In this document: in pieces, positions 1 through 7,074 of the stretch
How the letters are laid out: every line of letters starts with the position of its first letter
Position numbering within the stretch: the stretch's first letter is position 1
Notes under the pieces: generated by a model
Database searches by the model: none
What the model saw: the letters and a program-made list of their open reading frames with translations, nothing else
What the model was told of the DNA's origin: nothing
Source: an uncultured Flavobacteriaceae bacterium
Lineage (GTDB): Bacteria; Bacteroidota; Bacteroidia; Flavobacteriales; Flavobacteriaceae
Assembly (NCBI GenBank): GCA_913031655.1
Contig: CAJWFY010000043.1
Location: 1 to 11,193 of the forward strand
Reading direction: 5' to 3'
Length of the DNA stretch: 11,193 nt
Program-made: the position numbers and the translations under genes

Positions 1-40
1 AAATGCTTAAAAATAATACTTTATGTTTATTTTTATATTT

Positions 41-109
41 ATTGTATACAATTGTTAATTTTTAGTGCATATTTTAATTAAAAATCTCAAAATATAGTTT
101 ACAATTGTA
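41..109. repeat. Pair of short palindromes sharing TACAATTGT, possible operator sites
   Basis: ATTGTATACAAT (41-52) and TACAATTGTA (100-109) are perfect palindromes. The 9-mer TACAATTGT occurs at 47-55 and again at 100-108, start to start 53 bases, about five helical turns. The second copy covers the predicted -33 element of the downstream promoter. Such an arrangement suits a dimeric repressor, but in DNA this AT-rich short palindromes also arise by chance. Confidence 0.35.
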
Positions 110-131
110 ATCGTATGTATTGTTAGCTTTG
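104..131 (+). promoter_or_regulatory. Candidate Bacteroidetes-type promoter for the M14 peptidase operon
   Basis: TAGCTTTG at 124-131 matches the Bacteroidetes -7 consensus TAnnTTTG exactly. ATTG at 104-107 is a plausible -33 element, with a 16-base spacer, one short of the usual 17-23. The -33 element lies inside the palindrome at 100-109, so a protein bound there would compete with the polymerase. Transcription would start at about 136-138, giving a leader of about a dozen bases before the GTG at 150. Inferred from motif match only. Confidence 0.55.
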
Positions 132-149
132 TAATTAATAATTATTATT

Positions 150-1268
150 GTGAATTTAGAATTAGATAAATATCAAGATTATAAAGAGAAAATATTATCT
201 GGAAGATATATTACTAACGAATCCATTTATAAACTTAAAAAAAAATATAATTTTTCAATTATTGGTAAAAGCTCTAATGATCTTCCGATTTTATCATTAA
301 AACTTGGAAAAGGACCAATCAAAATATTAATATGGTCTCAAATGCATGGAAACGAATCTACTTCTACCAAGGCTTTGTTTGATTGTTTGTCATTTTTTGA
401 TAAATATGATAGTGATATTTTTTCTAAAGTGACTCTGATGATAATTCCTATATTAAATCCTGATGGAGCTTTAAATTATACTAGAGAAAATATTAATAAT
501 ATAGATTTAAATAGAGATGCTAAATCTTTATCTCAAATAGAAAGTAATATTTTAAGAGATTTATACAGTCAGTTTAATCCTAGTTTCTGCTTCAACCTTC
601 ATGATCAAAGAACTATATACTCTGTTAAAGGTGATAAACCATCTGTTTTATCTTTTTTATCACCCTCTGCAGATATTGAAAAATCCGAAACTAAATCTAG
701 AAAGGATAGCATGAGAATTGTCGCACTTATTAAAAAAAAATTATCTGTGATTTTACCTGGTAATATTTCTAGATATAATGATGACTTTAATATAAACTGC
801 GTTGGAGATACATTTCAATCTCTTAAGACACCTACTATTCTTTTTGAGTCTGGTCACATTGGTCAAGATTATGAAAGAGAACAAACTAGAGAGTATATGT
901 GTTATGCATTAATTCACGCAATAAAATCAATTATAAATGAAGATTTTATTAAAATTAATTACAAGGATTATTATTTAATCCCTGAAAACACAAAACATCT
1001 ATGTGATATTTTTTTAAAAAATGTAAATATAATTTCTGAAAAAAAACAATTAAATGTATCTGTAAGTATAATGTTTAAAGAGGTTTTGAATAAGGAAAAA
1101 AAAGAAATTAAATTCATGCCTTATATTGATAGGTATGGTCATTTTTCTGATATGACAGGTCATTTGACTCTAGACTTTATCACAGTTGAGCAGAGTTTTG
1201 ATTTATCTAATAATTTTATCATTAATGAGTTAATGAGTCATGTTGATAAATTGCGAATAATTCAATGA
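150..1268 (+). CDS. M14 family zinc carboxypeptidase, cytoplasmic
   Basis: A 372-residue metallocarboxypeptidase of the M14 family, expected to remove C-terminal residues from peptides or related amides using one zinc ion. The first zinc-binding motif is HGNE (His66, Glu69), the third ligand is His151 in NLHD, and Glu233 in FESGH fits the catalytic general base. NPDG (103-106) and DLNRD (119-123) are the usual substrate-pocket segments, with Arg122 the likely carboxylate-binding arginine. No signal peptide or membrane segment is visible, so it probably acts on imported or internal peptides. The C-terminal part after about residue 270 is not recognised. The start is GTG: an in-frame TAA at 132-134 blocks longer forms, and the first internal methionine (Met65) is inside the active-site motif. 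It heads the group with the Lrp regulator. The exact substrate cannot be told from sequence. Confidence 0.85.
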   Translation: MNLELDKYQDYKEKILSGRYITNESIYKLKKKYNFSIIGKSSNDLPILSLKLGKGPIKILIWSQMHGNESTSTKALFDCLSFFDKYDSDIFSKVTLMIIPILNPDGALNYTRENINNIDLNRDAKSLSQIESNILRDLYSQFNPSFCFNLHDQRTIYSVKGDKPSVLSFLSPSADIEKSETKSRKDSMRIVALIKKKLSVILPGNISRYNDDFNINCVGDTFQSLKTPTILFESGHIGQDYEREQTREYMCYALIHAIKSIINEDFIKINYKDYYLIPENTKHLCDIFLKNVNIISEKKQLNVSVSIMFKEVLNKEKKEIKFMPYIDRYGHFSDMTGHLTLDFITVEQSFDLSNNFIINELMSHVDKLRIIQ

Positions 1269-1306
1269 TTTATTGAATTGTATAAAAATAATTCAATATA
1301 TTCGCA
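1252..1306. repeat. Nested inverted repeats across the peptidase stop codon and the lrp leader
   Basis: An 8-base perfect inverted repeat, TGCGAATA (1252-1259) and TATTCGCA (1299-1306), encloses three 7-mers: ATTCAAT (1260-1266), ATTGAAT (1272-1278) and ATTCAAT (1291-1297). The middle copy can pair with the first (loop of 5, covering the peptidase stop codon) or with the third (loop of 12), so the two hairpins exclude each other. There is no T-run after it and the stems are AT-rich, so it is not a standard intrinsic terminator. It could be an attenuator-like RNA structure or a binding site for the Lrp protein encoded just downstream. Confidence 0.5.
1278..1304 (+). promoter_or_regulatory. Weak candidate promoter for lrp-ppc
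   Basis: TATATTCG at 1297-1304 matches TAnnTTTG with one mismatch, and TTG at 1278-1280 lies 16 bases upstream as a possible -33 element. This would give a leader of roughly 20-25 bases before the ATG at 1332. It overlaps the inverted repeats at 1252-1306, so the same bases could serve for promoter control. Read-through from the peptidase gene is an equally good explanation for lrp transcription. Confidence 0.3.
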
Positions 1307-1331
1307 TTTCATCAATTTTAAAAACAAAAAA

Positions 1332-1811
1332 ATGGCTAAATTAAAGCTAGATGATGTTGATCATCAAATATTAGACTTATTAATTGATAATACTCGAACT
1401 GCTTTTACTGACATAGCAAAAAAACTTCTTATATCCGCTGGAACAGTTCATGTTAGAGTTAAAAAGATGGAAGATGCGGGTATTATTAAAGGTTCGTCTT
1501 TAACTCTTGACTACAAAAAGCTTGGTTATACTTTTATAGCTTACATTGGGATTTTTTTAGAAAAAACTCATCAAACAAAATTCGTTCTACAGCACTTAGA
1601 AAAAATTCCTTTTGTAACTGTAGCTCACATTACCACTGGAAAGTTCAATATTTTTGTTAAAGTTCGTGCTAAAAGTACTGATCATGCAAAAGATATCATA
1701 TTTATGATTGACGATATTGAAGGTGTTTCAAGAACTGAAACAATGATTTCTTTAGAAGAAAGCATTAATGATAAGAAAAGGTTGATGCATAGAATTTTTA
1801 ACGAATTATAA
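1332..1811 (+). CDS. Lrp/AsnC family transcriptional regulator
   Basis: A 159-residue DNA-binding regulator of the feast/famine (Lrp/AsnC) family, the usual size. The N-terminal part (about 6-52) is the winged helix-turn-helix: DDVDHQILDLL, then TDIAKKLLISAGTVHVRVKKMEDAG, in which the second helix contacts DNA, followed by the family's IIKGSSLTLDYKKLGY linker. Residues about 67-145 form the RAM/AsnC ligand and oligomerisation domain (YIGIFLE strand, TVAHITTGKFNIFVKV, IEGVSRTETMISLEE). Such proteins form dimers to octamers and often sense amino acids; the ligand here is unknown. The ATG at 1332 is chosen because the family-type sequence begins there and it follows an A-rich stretch, whereas the longer TTG form at 1278 adds 18 unlike residues. 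It lies 63 bases after the peptidase gene and 16 before ppc, so it may be co-transcribed with ppc and may control it or itself. Confidence 0.92.
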   Translation: MAKLKLDDVDHQILDLLIDNTRTAFTDIAKKLLISAGTVHVRVKKMEDAGIIKGSSLTLDYKKLGYTFIAYIGIFLEKTHQTKFVLQHLEKIPFVTVAHITTGKFNIFVKVRAKSTDHAKDIIFMIDDIEGVSRTETMISLEESINDKKRLMHRIFNEL

Positions 1812-1827
1812 TAAACCCTAGATTTTT

Positions 1828-4413
1828 GTGAGAAAACTTACCAAGAAAGAAAGATTTAATGATAAAGTATTATCTAGATATCAAGTTTATAATAGTATTT
1901 TTTCTACTCTTCCCTACGAAAGCATAGCAAATACTGGAGTTATGCTTCCTCTTTTTGAAAAAATTTGTATTGAAGGGTATGATAACAACAATAATCCATC
2001 AGAAATTGTAGAAAATTTTTTTGAATCTTATTTAAAAGATTCAGATGAAAAAGAAAAAATAACTTTACTTTTCAGGTTTATTCAATACATTGAAAGACAG
2101 GTTGTTCTTTTTGATGCAGTAGAAGATGCTTCTTTTGATCAAATTAATAATTTAGATGGTATTGGAACGTTACGTAGCTTAAAAGAGGAGGTAGAGTCTA
2201 AGAACAAGAAACCAGAATTAAAAAAATATTTATCTAATTTTAAAGTTAGGCCTGTTTTAACAGCTCACCCCACGCAGTTTTACCCAGGTTCAGTGCTTGG
2301 TATTATAACTGATCTTACTCAAGCCGTAAAAGAAAATGATTTAGCTCAAATCAAAATATTACTTTCTCAGTTAGGTAAAACACCATTTTTTAAAAATAAA
2401 AAACCAACTCCTTTTGACGAAGCTGTTAGTCTTACATGGTATTTAGAGAATGTTTTTTATAATTCTATAAGTAATATTTATAAATATATTAAGTCAAATA
2501 TTTTTGATGGAGAAGATTTTGATAATGATATAATTAATTTAGGTTTTTGGCCAGGTGGAGATAGAGATGGAAATCCTTTTGTAACAACTGAAATCACATT
2601 AAACACAGCTAATAAGTTAAGAAGTGATGTTATTAAAAATTACTATAGAGATATAAGAAAGTTAAGAAGAAGATTAACATTTAAGAATGTTGAGAATATA
2701 GTTGTGGATATAGAAAACAAACTTTACAAAAGTATTTTTAACGACCAGAAAACTCCTAAAATTAGTTTAGAAGATTTGAAAAATAAACTTCATCAAATAA
2801 GAGAAATACTGATCAATGAGCATAAGTCTTTATTTATTGATGAGTTAGATGATTTAATCAATAAGGTTAATATTTTTGGGTATCATTTTGCAAGTTTAGA
2901 TATTAGGCAGGATTCAAGGATTCATAGCAAAGTATTTGAAGATGTTTTTAATATTTCTCAAAAACATTTTGGAAAGTTATTCCCTGACAATTATTTGGAC
3001 CTTTCTCAAACTAAAAAGATAAATATTCTTTCAAATCTTAAAGGTGATGTCCCTTTAGACTTATTTAAAAATGAACAAGCAAATTCTACATTAGGTTCTA
3101 TTAGGGCCATGAAAACAATCCAAAAAATTAATGGAGAGAAAGGGGCAAACAGGTATATTATTAGTAATAATCAAAATGCATTAAACATATTTGAAGTTTT
3201 TTCTATGTTTAGATTAAGTGACTGGGAATTTCCATCTGTAGATATTATCCCATTATTTGAAACTGTTTCTGATTTAACAGTTGCAGCAAAAGTGATGGAA
3301 TCAGTTTATAATAACAAAGTTTACCGAACTCATTTGTCCAACAGAGGAGATAAACAAACTATTATGTTGGGCTTTTCTGATGGCACTAAAGATGGTGGGT
3401 ATTTAATGGCTAATTGGAGTATTTTGAAAGCTAAAGAGGCTTTAACTAGCATATCTAGAAAGTTTGGAATTAAAGTATTATTTTTTGATGGAAGAGGTGG
3501 CCCACCAGCAAGAGGAGGCGGAAACACTCATCAATTTTACGCTTCCCTTGGAAGTTTTGTTGAGTCTGATGAAATTCAGATAACAGTTCAAGGCCAAACA
3601 ATTAGTTCAAACTTTGGAACCGTTCAATCTTGTCAATATAATCTAGAACAATTATTGAGTTCTGGAATTCAAAACAGAATACTAAGCGAGAGTAATGAGG
3701 TTTCTAATAAAGAGGATAAATCAATTTTAGAAAATTTAGCGCTAATTAGTTATAAAGCATACAAAGAATTTAAAAATCATCCTAAATTTATTCCATATTT
3801 AGAGCATATGAGTACTATTAAATATTATGCTAAAACTAACATAGGAAGTAGACCGTCAAAAAGAGGAAAAGCTAATGCAGAATTCGACTTCTCCGCATTA
3901 AGGGCAATCCCTTTTGTTGGGAGCTGGAGTCAGCTTAAACAAAATGTGCCAGGTTTCTTTGGAGTAGGTACTGCTTTAAAGTTTTATAGTGATCAGAAAA
4001 AGTTTGATGAGCTTAAAGATCTCTATAACAGATCCCCGTTTTTTAGAACTCTAATTTCTAATAGTATGATGAGTTTAACAAAATCTTTTTTTAAATTAAC
4101 TTCTTACATGAAGGATGATCCTGAGTTTGGAGAGTTTTGGACCATAATTTATGAAGAATATAAGTTGTCAAAAAAATTGATATTAAGGCTTTCAGGTTTC
4201 AAAGAGCTCATGGAAAACGAACCTGCAAATAAAGCTTCAATTCAAATCAGAGAAAAGATAGTTCTCCCTTTAATTACTATCCAGCAATATGCTCTTAGAA
4301 AAATTAAAGATATTGAAAGGGGAGAAGTTGATAAAAAAGATTTAGATGTTTATGAAAAAATGGTTACCAGATCTTTATTTGGAAACATTAATGCTAGTAG
4401 AAATTCTGCATAA
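1828..4413 (+). CDS. ppc: Phosphoenolpyruvate carboxylase
   Basis: An 861-residue PEP carboxylase, which joins bicarbonate to phosphoenolpyruvate to give oxaloacetate and so refills the TCA cycle. Visible family motifs in order: LTAHPTQ (144-150, catalytic His147, equivalent to E. coli His138), GGDRDGNP (243-250), LDIRQDSR (357-364), GFSDGTKDGG (515-524), the glycine loop GRGGPPARGGG (555-565), VQGQ (587-590), GSRPSKR (673-679), LRAIPFV (691-697) and the C-terminal SRNSA, where Asn859 matches the E. coli aspartate-feedback residue Asn881. Arg556 and Arg562 match the loop arginines 581 and 587 of E. coli. Asp554 stands where E. coli has His579. The GTG start is forced: an in-frame TAG lies at 1819-1821 and the next methionine is residue 39. 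It follows lrp by 16 bases and converges with aroB with only 3 bases between stops. Confidence 0.96.
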   Translation: MRKLTKKERFNDKVLSRYQVYNSIFSTLPYESIANTGVMLPLFEKICIEGYDNNNNPSEIVENFFESYLKDSDEKEKITLLFRFIQYIERQVVLFDAVEDASFDQINNLDGIGTLRSLKEEVESKNKKPELKKYLSNFKVRPVLTAHPTQFYPGSVLGIITDLTQAVKENDLAQIKILLSQLGKTPFFKNKKPTPFDEAVSLTWYLENVFYNSISNIYKYIKSNIFDGEDFDNDIINLGFWPGGDRDGNPFVTTEITLNTANKLRSDVIKNYYRDIRKLRRRLTFKNVENIVVDIENKLYKSIFNDQKTPKISLEDLKNKLHQIREILINEHKSLFIDELDDLINKVNIFGYHFASLDIRQDSRIHSKVFEDVFNISQKHFGKLFPDNYLDLSQTKKINILSNLKGDVPLDLFKNEQANSTLGSIRAMKTIQKINGEKGANRYIISNNQNALNIFEVFSMFRLSDWEFPSVDIIPLFETVSDLTVAAKVMESVYNNKVYRTHLSNRGDKQTIMLGFSDGTKDGGYLMANWSILKAKEALTSISRKFGIKVLFFDGRGGPPARGGGNTHQFYASLGSFVESDEIQITVQGQTISSNFGTVQSCQYNLEQLLSSGIQNRILSESNEVSNKEDKSILENLALISYKAYKEFKNHPKFIPYLEHMSTIKYYAKTNIGSRPSKRGKANAEFDFSALRAIPFVGSWSQLKQNVPGFFGVGTALKFYSDQKKFDELKDLYNRSPFFRTLISNSMMSLTKSFFKLTSYMKDDPEFGEFWTIIYEEYKLSKKLILRLSGFKELMENEPANKASIQIREKIVLPLITIQQYALRKIKDIERGEVDKKDLDVYEKMVTRSLFGNINASRNSA

Positions 4414-4416
4414 AAA

Positions 4417-5475
4417 TTATTTATTGTAATAGTCAAACGAATCAATAATTATCTTGTTTTCAACCTGAACGTCATAAACAGGAACTCCAATTTTTTTCAA
4501 TAGAATAAAGTTTATTTTTCCATGATTGTTTTTTTTATCATGCTTTAGTAAACCAATTATTTCTGTTATTTCTGTTATAGAAAAATTTACCTTTTTGTAT
4601 TTACTATGAATGTGATCTTTTATTAAATTCAAACTAGTTAATGGAAAATCAAATAATTTATGAGAAATATATGAAGCTAAAACTATACCTATTCCAATAG
4701 CTTCTCCATGTAAGAGCCTTTTTTCCGATTTTAAAAGAAAAGATTCTATTGCGTGTCCAAGTGTATGTCCAAAATTCAAAGCTTTTCTTTCCTTGTTTTC
4801 TTTTTGATCTATTAAAACTATATTATTTTTAATTTCTATAGACTGTTTAATAACCTGATCATTATAAATTATATTACTATTTAGTTCAGAACATAGATTG
4901 TTAAATAATTGCTGACCAGAAATTAAAGAGTGTTTAAATATTTCAGCATATCCACTATAAATCTCTGATTTATGAAGCGTTTTTAAATAAATAGAATCAA
5001 TAATCACCATCTTAGGGTCATAAAAAGATCCAATTTGATTTTTTAAAACTCCTAAATCTATTCCGGTTTTTCCACCAATTGATGCGTCAACCATAGATAA
5101 CAAAGTTGTGGGAATGTTTATGTAATCTATTCCTCTTTTAAATGTACTTGCAATAAAACCACCTATATCTCCTACCACACCACCTCCTAAATTAATGATT
5201 AGGCTTTTTCTGTCAGCTCCTAGAACTGATAGTTTTTCCCATAAATTAATACAAGATTCAATGTTTTTATTATTTTCTCCATCTCTTGATATGATCGTTT
5301 CAAAATGACTTATTTTAATTTTATTTAATAGAACACTTAAACATTTTTTATTTGTATTAGTGTCAAGGTGAATAAATATTTTAGAATAGTTACAGGTTTT
5401 TAGATAACCAGAGAGTGAGTCGTATCCATCATTATTAAAAAAAATAGAATAATTTTTAGCTATAATTTCTTTCAT
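4417..5475 (-). CDS. aroB: 3-dehydroquinate synthase
   Basis: A 352-residue 3-dehydroquinate synthase, the second enzyme of the shikimate pathway, which turns DAHP into 3-dehydroquinate using NAD and a divalent metal (usually zinc). The NAD-binding loop GGGVVGDIGG is at 97-106, followed by the family signature from Arg114 through PTTLLSMVDASIGGKTGID (122-140). Metal ligands are Glu178 in GYAEIFKH, His237 in NFGHTLGHA and His256 in LHGEAIGIG; Arg230 and Asn234 are the expected substrate contacts. Its length is normal and all active-site residues are present. It is a single gene with its own promoter, divergent from proline dehydrogenase and convergent with ppc. The ATG at 5475 (complement of 5473-5475) is the first methionine and fits the family's N-terminus. 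Confidence 0.95.
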   Translation of the reverse strand: MKEIIAKNYSIFFNNDGYDSLSGYLKTCNYSKIFIHLDTNTNKKCLSVLLNKIKISHFETIISRDGENNKNIESCINLWEKLSVLGADRKSLIINLGGGVVGDIGGFIASTFKRGIDYINIPTTLLSMVDASIGGKTGIDLGVLKNQIGSFYDPKMVIIDSIYLKTLHKSEIYSGYAEIFKHSLISGQQLFNNLCSELNSNIIYNDQVIKQSIEIKNNIVLIDQKENKERKALNFGHTLGHAIESFLLKSEKRLLHGEAIGIGIVLASYISHKLFDFPLTSLNLIKDHIHSKYKKVNFSITEITEIIGLLKHDKKNNHGKINFILLKKIGVPVYDVQVENKIIIDSFDYYNK

Positions 5476-5492
5476 TATTATAAAATATATAA

Positions 5493-5500
5493 CAAAAATA
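5493..5500 (-). promoter_or_regulatory. Candidate -7 promoter element for aroB
   Basis: On the minus strand this reads TATTTTTG, an exact match to TAnnTTTG. It ends 17 bases before the aroB ATG, nearly the same spacing as for the M14 peptidase and porX genes. The -33 position holds only a T-run, a weak match. No comparable element was found on the plus strand of this 48-base gap for the divergent proline dehydrogenase gene. Confidence 0.5.
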
Positions 5501-5523
5501 ACATCTTTTTTATTTAAAAAACT

Positions 5524-6723
5524 ATGTATTTTAGTAGAATAAATTTTTATCTATTGAATAATATTTTTTCAAATACAAAAGAAGCATTTTCTTTGAAATC
5601 TGATTTTGAATTATTAAGAGCTCAATTTCTTTTTAAAATAATTGAAAACAAGACTCTTGTTAAAGTCTCTACTTTTTTGACAAACTTTGCATTAAAGTTT
5701 TATTTGCCAGTTACTCCAATTATTAAAATGACTGTATTCAATCATTTTTGTGGTGGTGTTTCTGAACTGGATTGCAATCCAGTTATTAAGAAAATGTATG
5801 ACAAAAAGGTAAGTTCGGTACTTGATTTTTCAACAGAAGCATTTAATTCAGAAATTGAATTTGACAATTGTTATGATAAAAAAATTTCAATTATTGAATT
5901 CATTAAGTACAGATCTGAGATTCCTTTTGCTGTATTTAAGCCTACTTGTTTAGGCAGTTTAGACTTGTTTAAAAAGAAAACTAAAGGGGAAGATTTAAAT
6001 TTTGAGGAAAATTTACTTTGGATTAAAGTTGTAGAAAGATTTGAAGGTGTATGCCAAAAGGCTTATGATAATGATATTAAAATTTTAATTGATGCTGAAG
6101 AGGTTTTCGTTCAAAAGGCTATCGATGATTTAGCTTTATTGATGATGCTTAAGTTTAATAGAGAAAAACCGATAATTTTTAATACTGTTCAAATGTATAG
6201 ATTGGATAGGTTAGAGTATTTGAATAACTTATTAAAAGACAAATCAAATAAAGATATAGTTTTCGGTTTTAAGTTAGTAAGAGGAGCTTATATGGAGAAA
6301 GAAAGGTTAATAGCGAAAACATTAAATATTAAATCTCCGATCTGTATAACTAAAAAGGATACAGATATTAATTTCAATTCTGGATTAGATTTTGTGTTTA
6401 ATAACTTAGAAAGAATAAGTTTAGTTTGTGGATCTCATAATGAGGACTCTGTCATTAAGGTTATGGATTTTATGAAAAAAAGAAAAATAAAATTTAATGA
6501 TAATAGAATTTGGTTTGGTCAATTATACGGAATGAGTGATAATATAACTTTTAACTTAGCTAGTATGGGTTATAATTGTTTTAAAATATTACCTTTTGGA
6601 CCAGTGAGAAACCTTATGCCGTACTTAATAAGAAGAGCAGAAGAGAACACATCTGTTAAAGGTCAAACAGGAAGAGAATTACAGCTTATAATCAATGAAA
6701 AAAAGAGAAGAGCTAGTGAGTGA
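5524..6723 (+). CDS. Proline dehydrogenase, monofunctional FAD enzyme
   Basis: A 399-residue proline dehydrogenase that oxidises proline to 1-pyrroline-5-carboxylate, passing electrons through FAD to the quinone pool at the inner membrane face. The TIM-barrel motifs are visible: NHFCGG (73-78), FAVFKPTCLG (135-144), DAEE (190-193), LVRGAY (251-256), GQLYGMSD (332-339) and LIRRAEEN (368-375), whose paired arginines and glutamate bind the proline carboxylate and amino group in the family. No DNA-binding or aldehyde dehydrogenase domain is attached, so this is the short form and not PutA. Other flavobacterial forms, as I remember them, begin near IFSNTKEAF (residues 14-22); the 13 residues before it may be a real extension, or translation may start at the TTG at 5554. 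It is divergent from aroB and converges with the small membrane protein gene, stops 6 bases apart. Confidence 0.93.
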   Translation: MYFSRINFYLLNNIFSNTKEAFSLKSDFELLRAQFLFKIIENKTLVKVSTFLTNFALKFYLPVTPIIKMTVFNHFCGGVSELDCNPVIKKMYDKKVSSVLDFSTEAFNSEIEFDNCYDKKISIIEFIKYRSEIPFAVFKPTCLGSLDLFKKKTKGEDLNFEENLLWIKVVERFEGVCQKAYDNDIKILIDAEEVFVQKAIDDLALLMMLKFNREKPIIFNTVQMYRLDRLEYLNNLLKDKSNKDIVFGFKLVRGAYMEKERLIAKTLNIKSPICITKKDTDINFNSGLDFVFNNLERISLVCGSHNEDSVIKVMDFMKKRKIKFNDNRIWFGQLYGMSDNITFNLASMGYNCFKILPFGPVRNLMPYLIRRAEENTSVKGQTGRELQLIINEKKRRASE

Positions 6724-6729
6724 TTCTAA

Positions 6730-7074
6730 TTATCTTATTCTTTTAAAACTTGCAGTTTTTTTACAATTTTCAACTTGAAAAGTAACTTTTTTATAATTTA
6801 ACTCTTTTTCTATTATATAAATTTTACAAGAATCTAATTCTACATTGCTTTGAGAGAAATTAACATCAAATGTCTTAAAAAACATTTTTTTGTCTTGTAT
6901 TATACTGTCATTTTTTGATAAAAAAACCCATTCCTTTTTATATATGTCGTTGAGTACTCTTTTGTCTAGTCCGTAATTGAAAGTGCTTTCCTTTTTATCT
7001 AGAACGAACATTAAAATAATTACCCCTATTGTTGTTCCAAATAGAAAATAATATAATCGTTTTAAAAAACTCAT
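6730..7074 (-). CDS. Small membrane-anchored protein, DUF4258-like
   Basis: A 114-residue protein with one hydrophobic segment (about 8-25) next to KR at 5-6 and followed by DKK at 26-28, so it is a likely N-terminal membrane anchor with the remainder outside. The soluble part has NYGLDKRVLNDI (33-44) and a strand-rich end with DVNFSQSNV (70-78) and IYIIEKE (85-91). From memory this resembles a conserved flavobacterial family labelled DUF4258; no function is known and none is assigned. Its ATG overlaps the tsaE stop in an ATGA arrangement (7071-7074), so translation is probably coupled to tsaE, and it is the last gene of the porX operon. The reading frame is supported by this overlap, by its operon position and by its end just before the convergent proline dehydrogenase stop. 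Confidence 0.75.
   Translation of the reverse strand: MSFLKRLYYFLFGTTIGVIILMFVLDKKESTFNYGLDKRVLNDIYKKEWVFLSKNDSIIQDKKMFFKTFDVNFSQSNVELDSCKIYIIEKELNYKKVTFQVENCKKTASFKRIR

Larger units (their letters stand above)
1..149. other. AT-rich noncoding leader region upstream of the M14 peptidase gene
   Basis: No open reading frame enters from the left edge on either strand; stop codons are frequent in all frames. The stretch holds two perfect palindromes (41-52 ATTGTATACAAT and 100-109 TACAATTGTA) that share the 9-mer TACAATTGT (47-55 and 100-108), and a candidate Bacteroidetes promoter at its right end. It is most likely the regulatory region of the gene starting at 150. What lies further left cannot be seen. 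Confidence 0.6.

Noticed and set aside
150..240. Signal peptide on the M14 peptidase
   Set aside because: The N-terminus is charged and polar with no hydrophobic core, so secretion is not supported.
1261..1277. TTCAAT/ATTGAA hairpin as an intrinsic terminator of the peptidase gene
   Set aside because: The stem has almost no G-C pairs, overlaps the stop codon and is not followed by a T-run.
1278..1331. Longer TTG-started form of the Lrp regulator
   Set aside because: The 18 extra residues do not resemble the family, overlap the inverted-repeat region, and a good ATG preceded by A-rich sequence is at 1332.
3330..3527. Minus-strand 65-residue open frame
   Set aside because: It lies wholly inside ppc, opposite the strongly conserved GRGG loop; its glycine- and proline-rich start is just the complement of that loop. 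No promoter or partner gene.
5476..5523. Bacteroidetes-type promoter for proline dehydrogenase in the divergent gap
   Set aside because: No TAnnTTTG match on the plus strand in these 48 bases; only the aroB-directed element is present.
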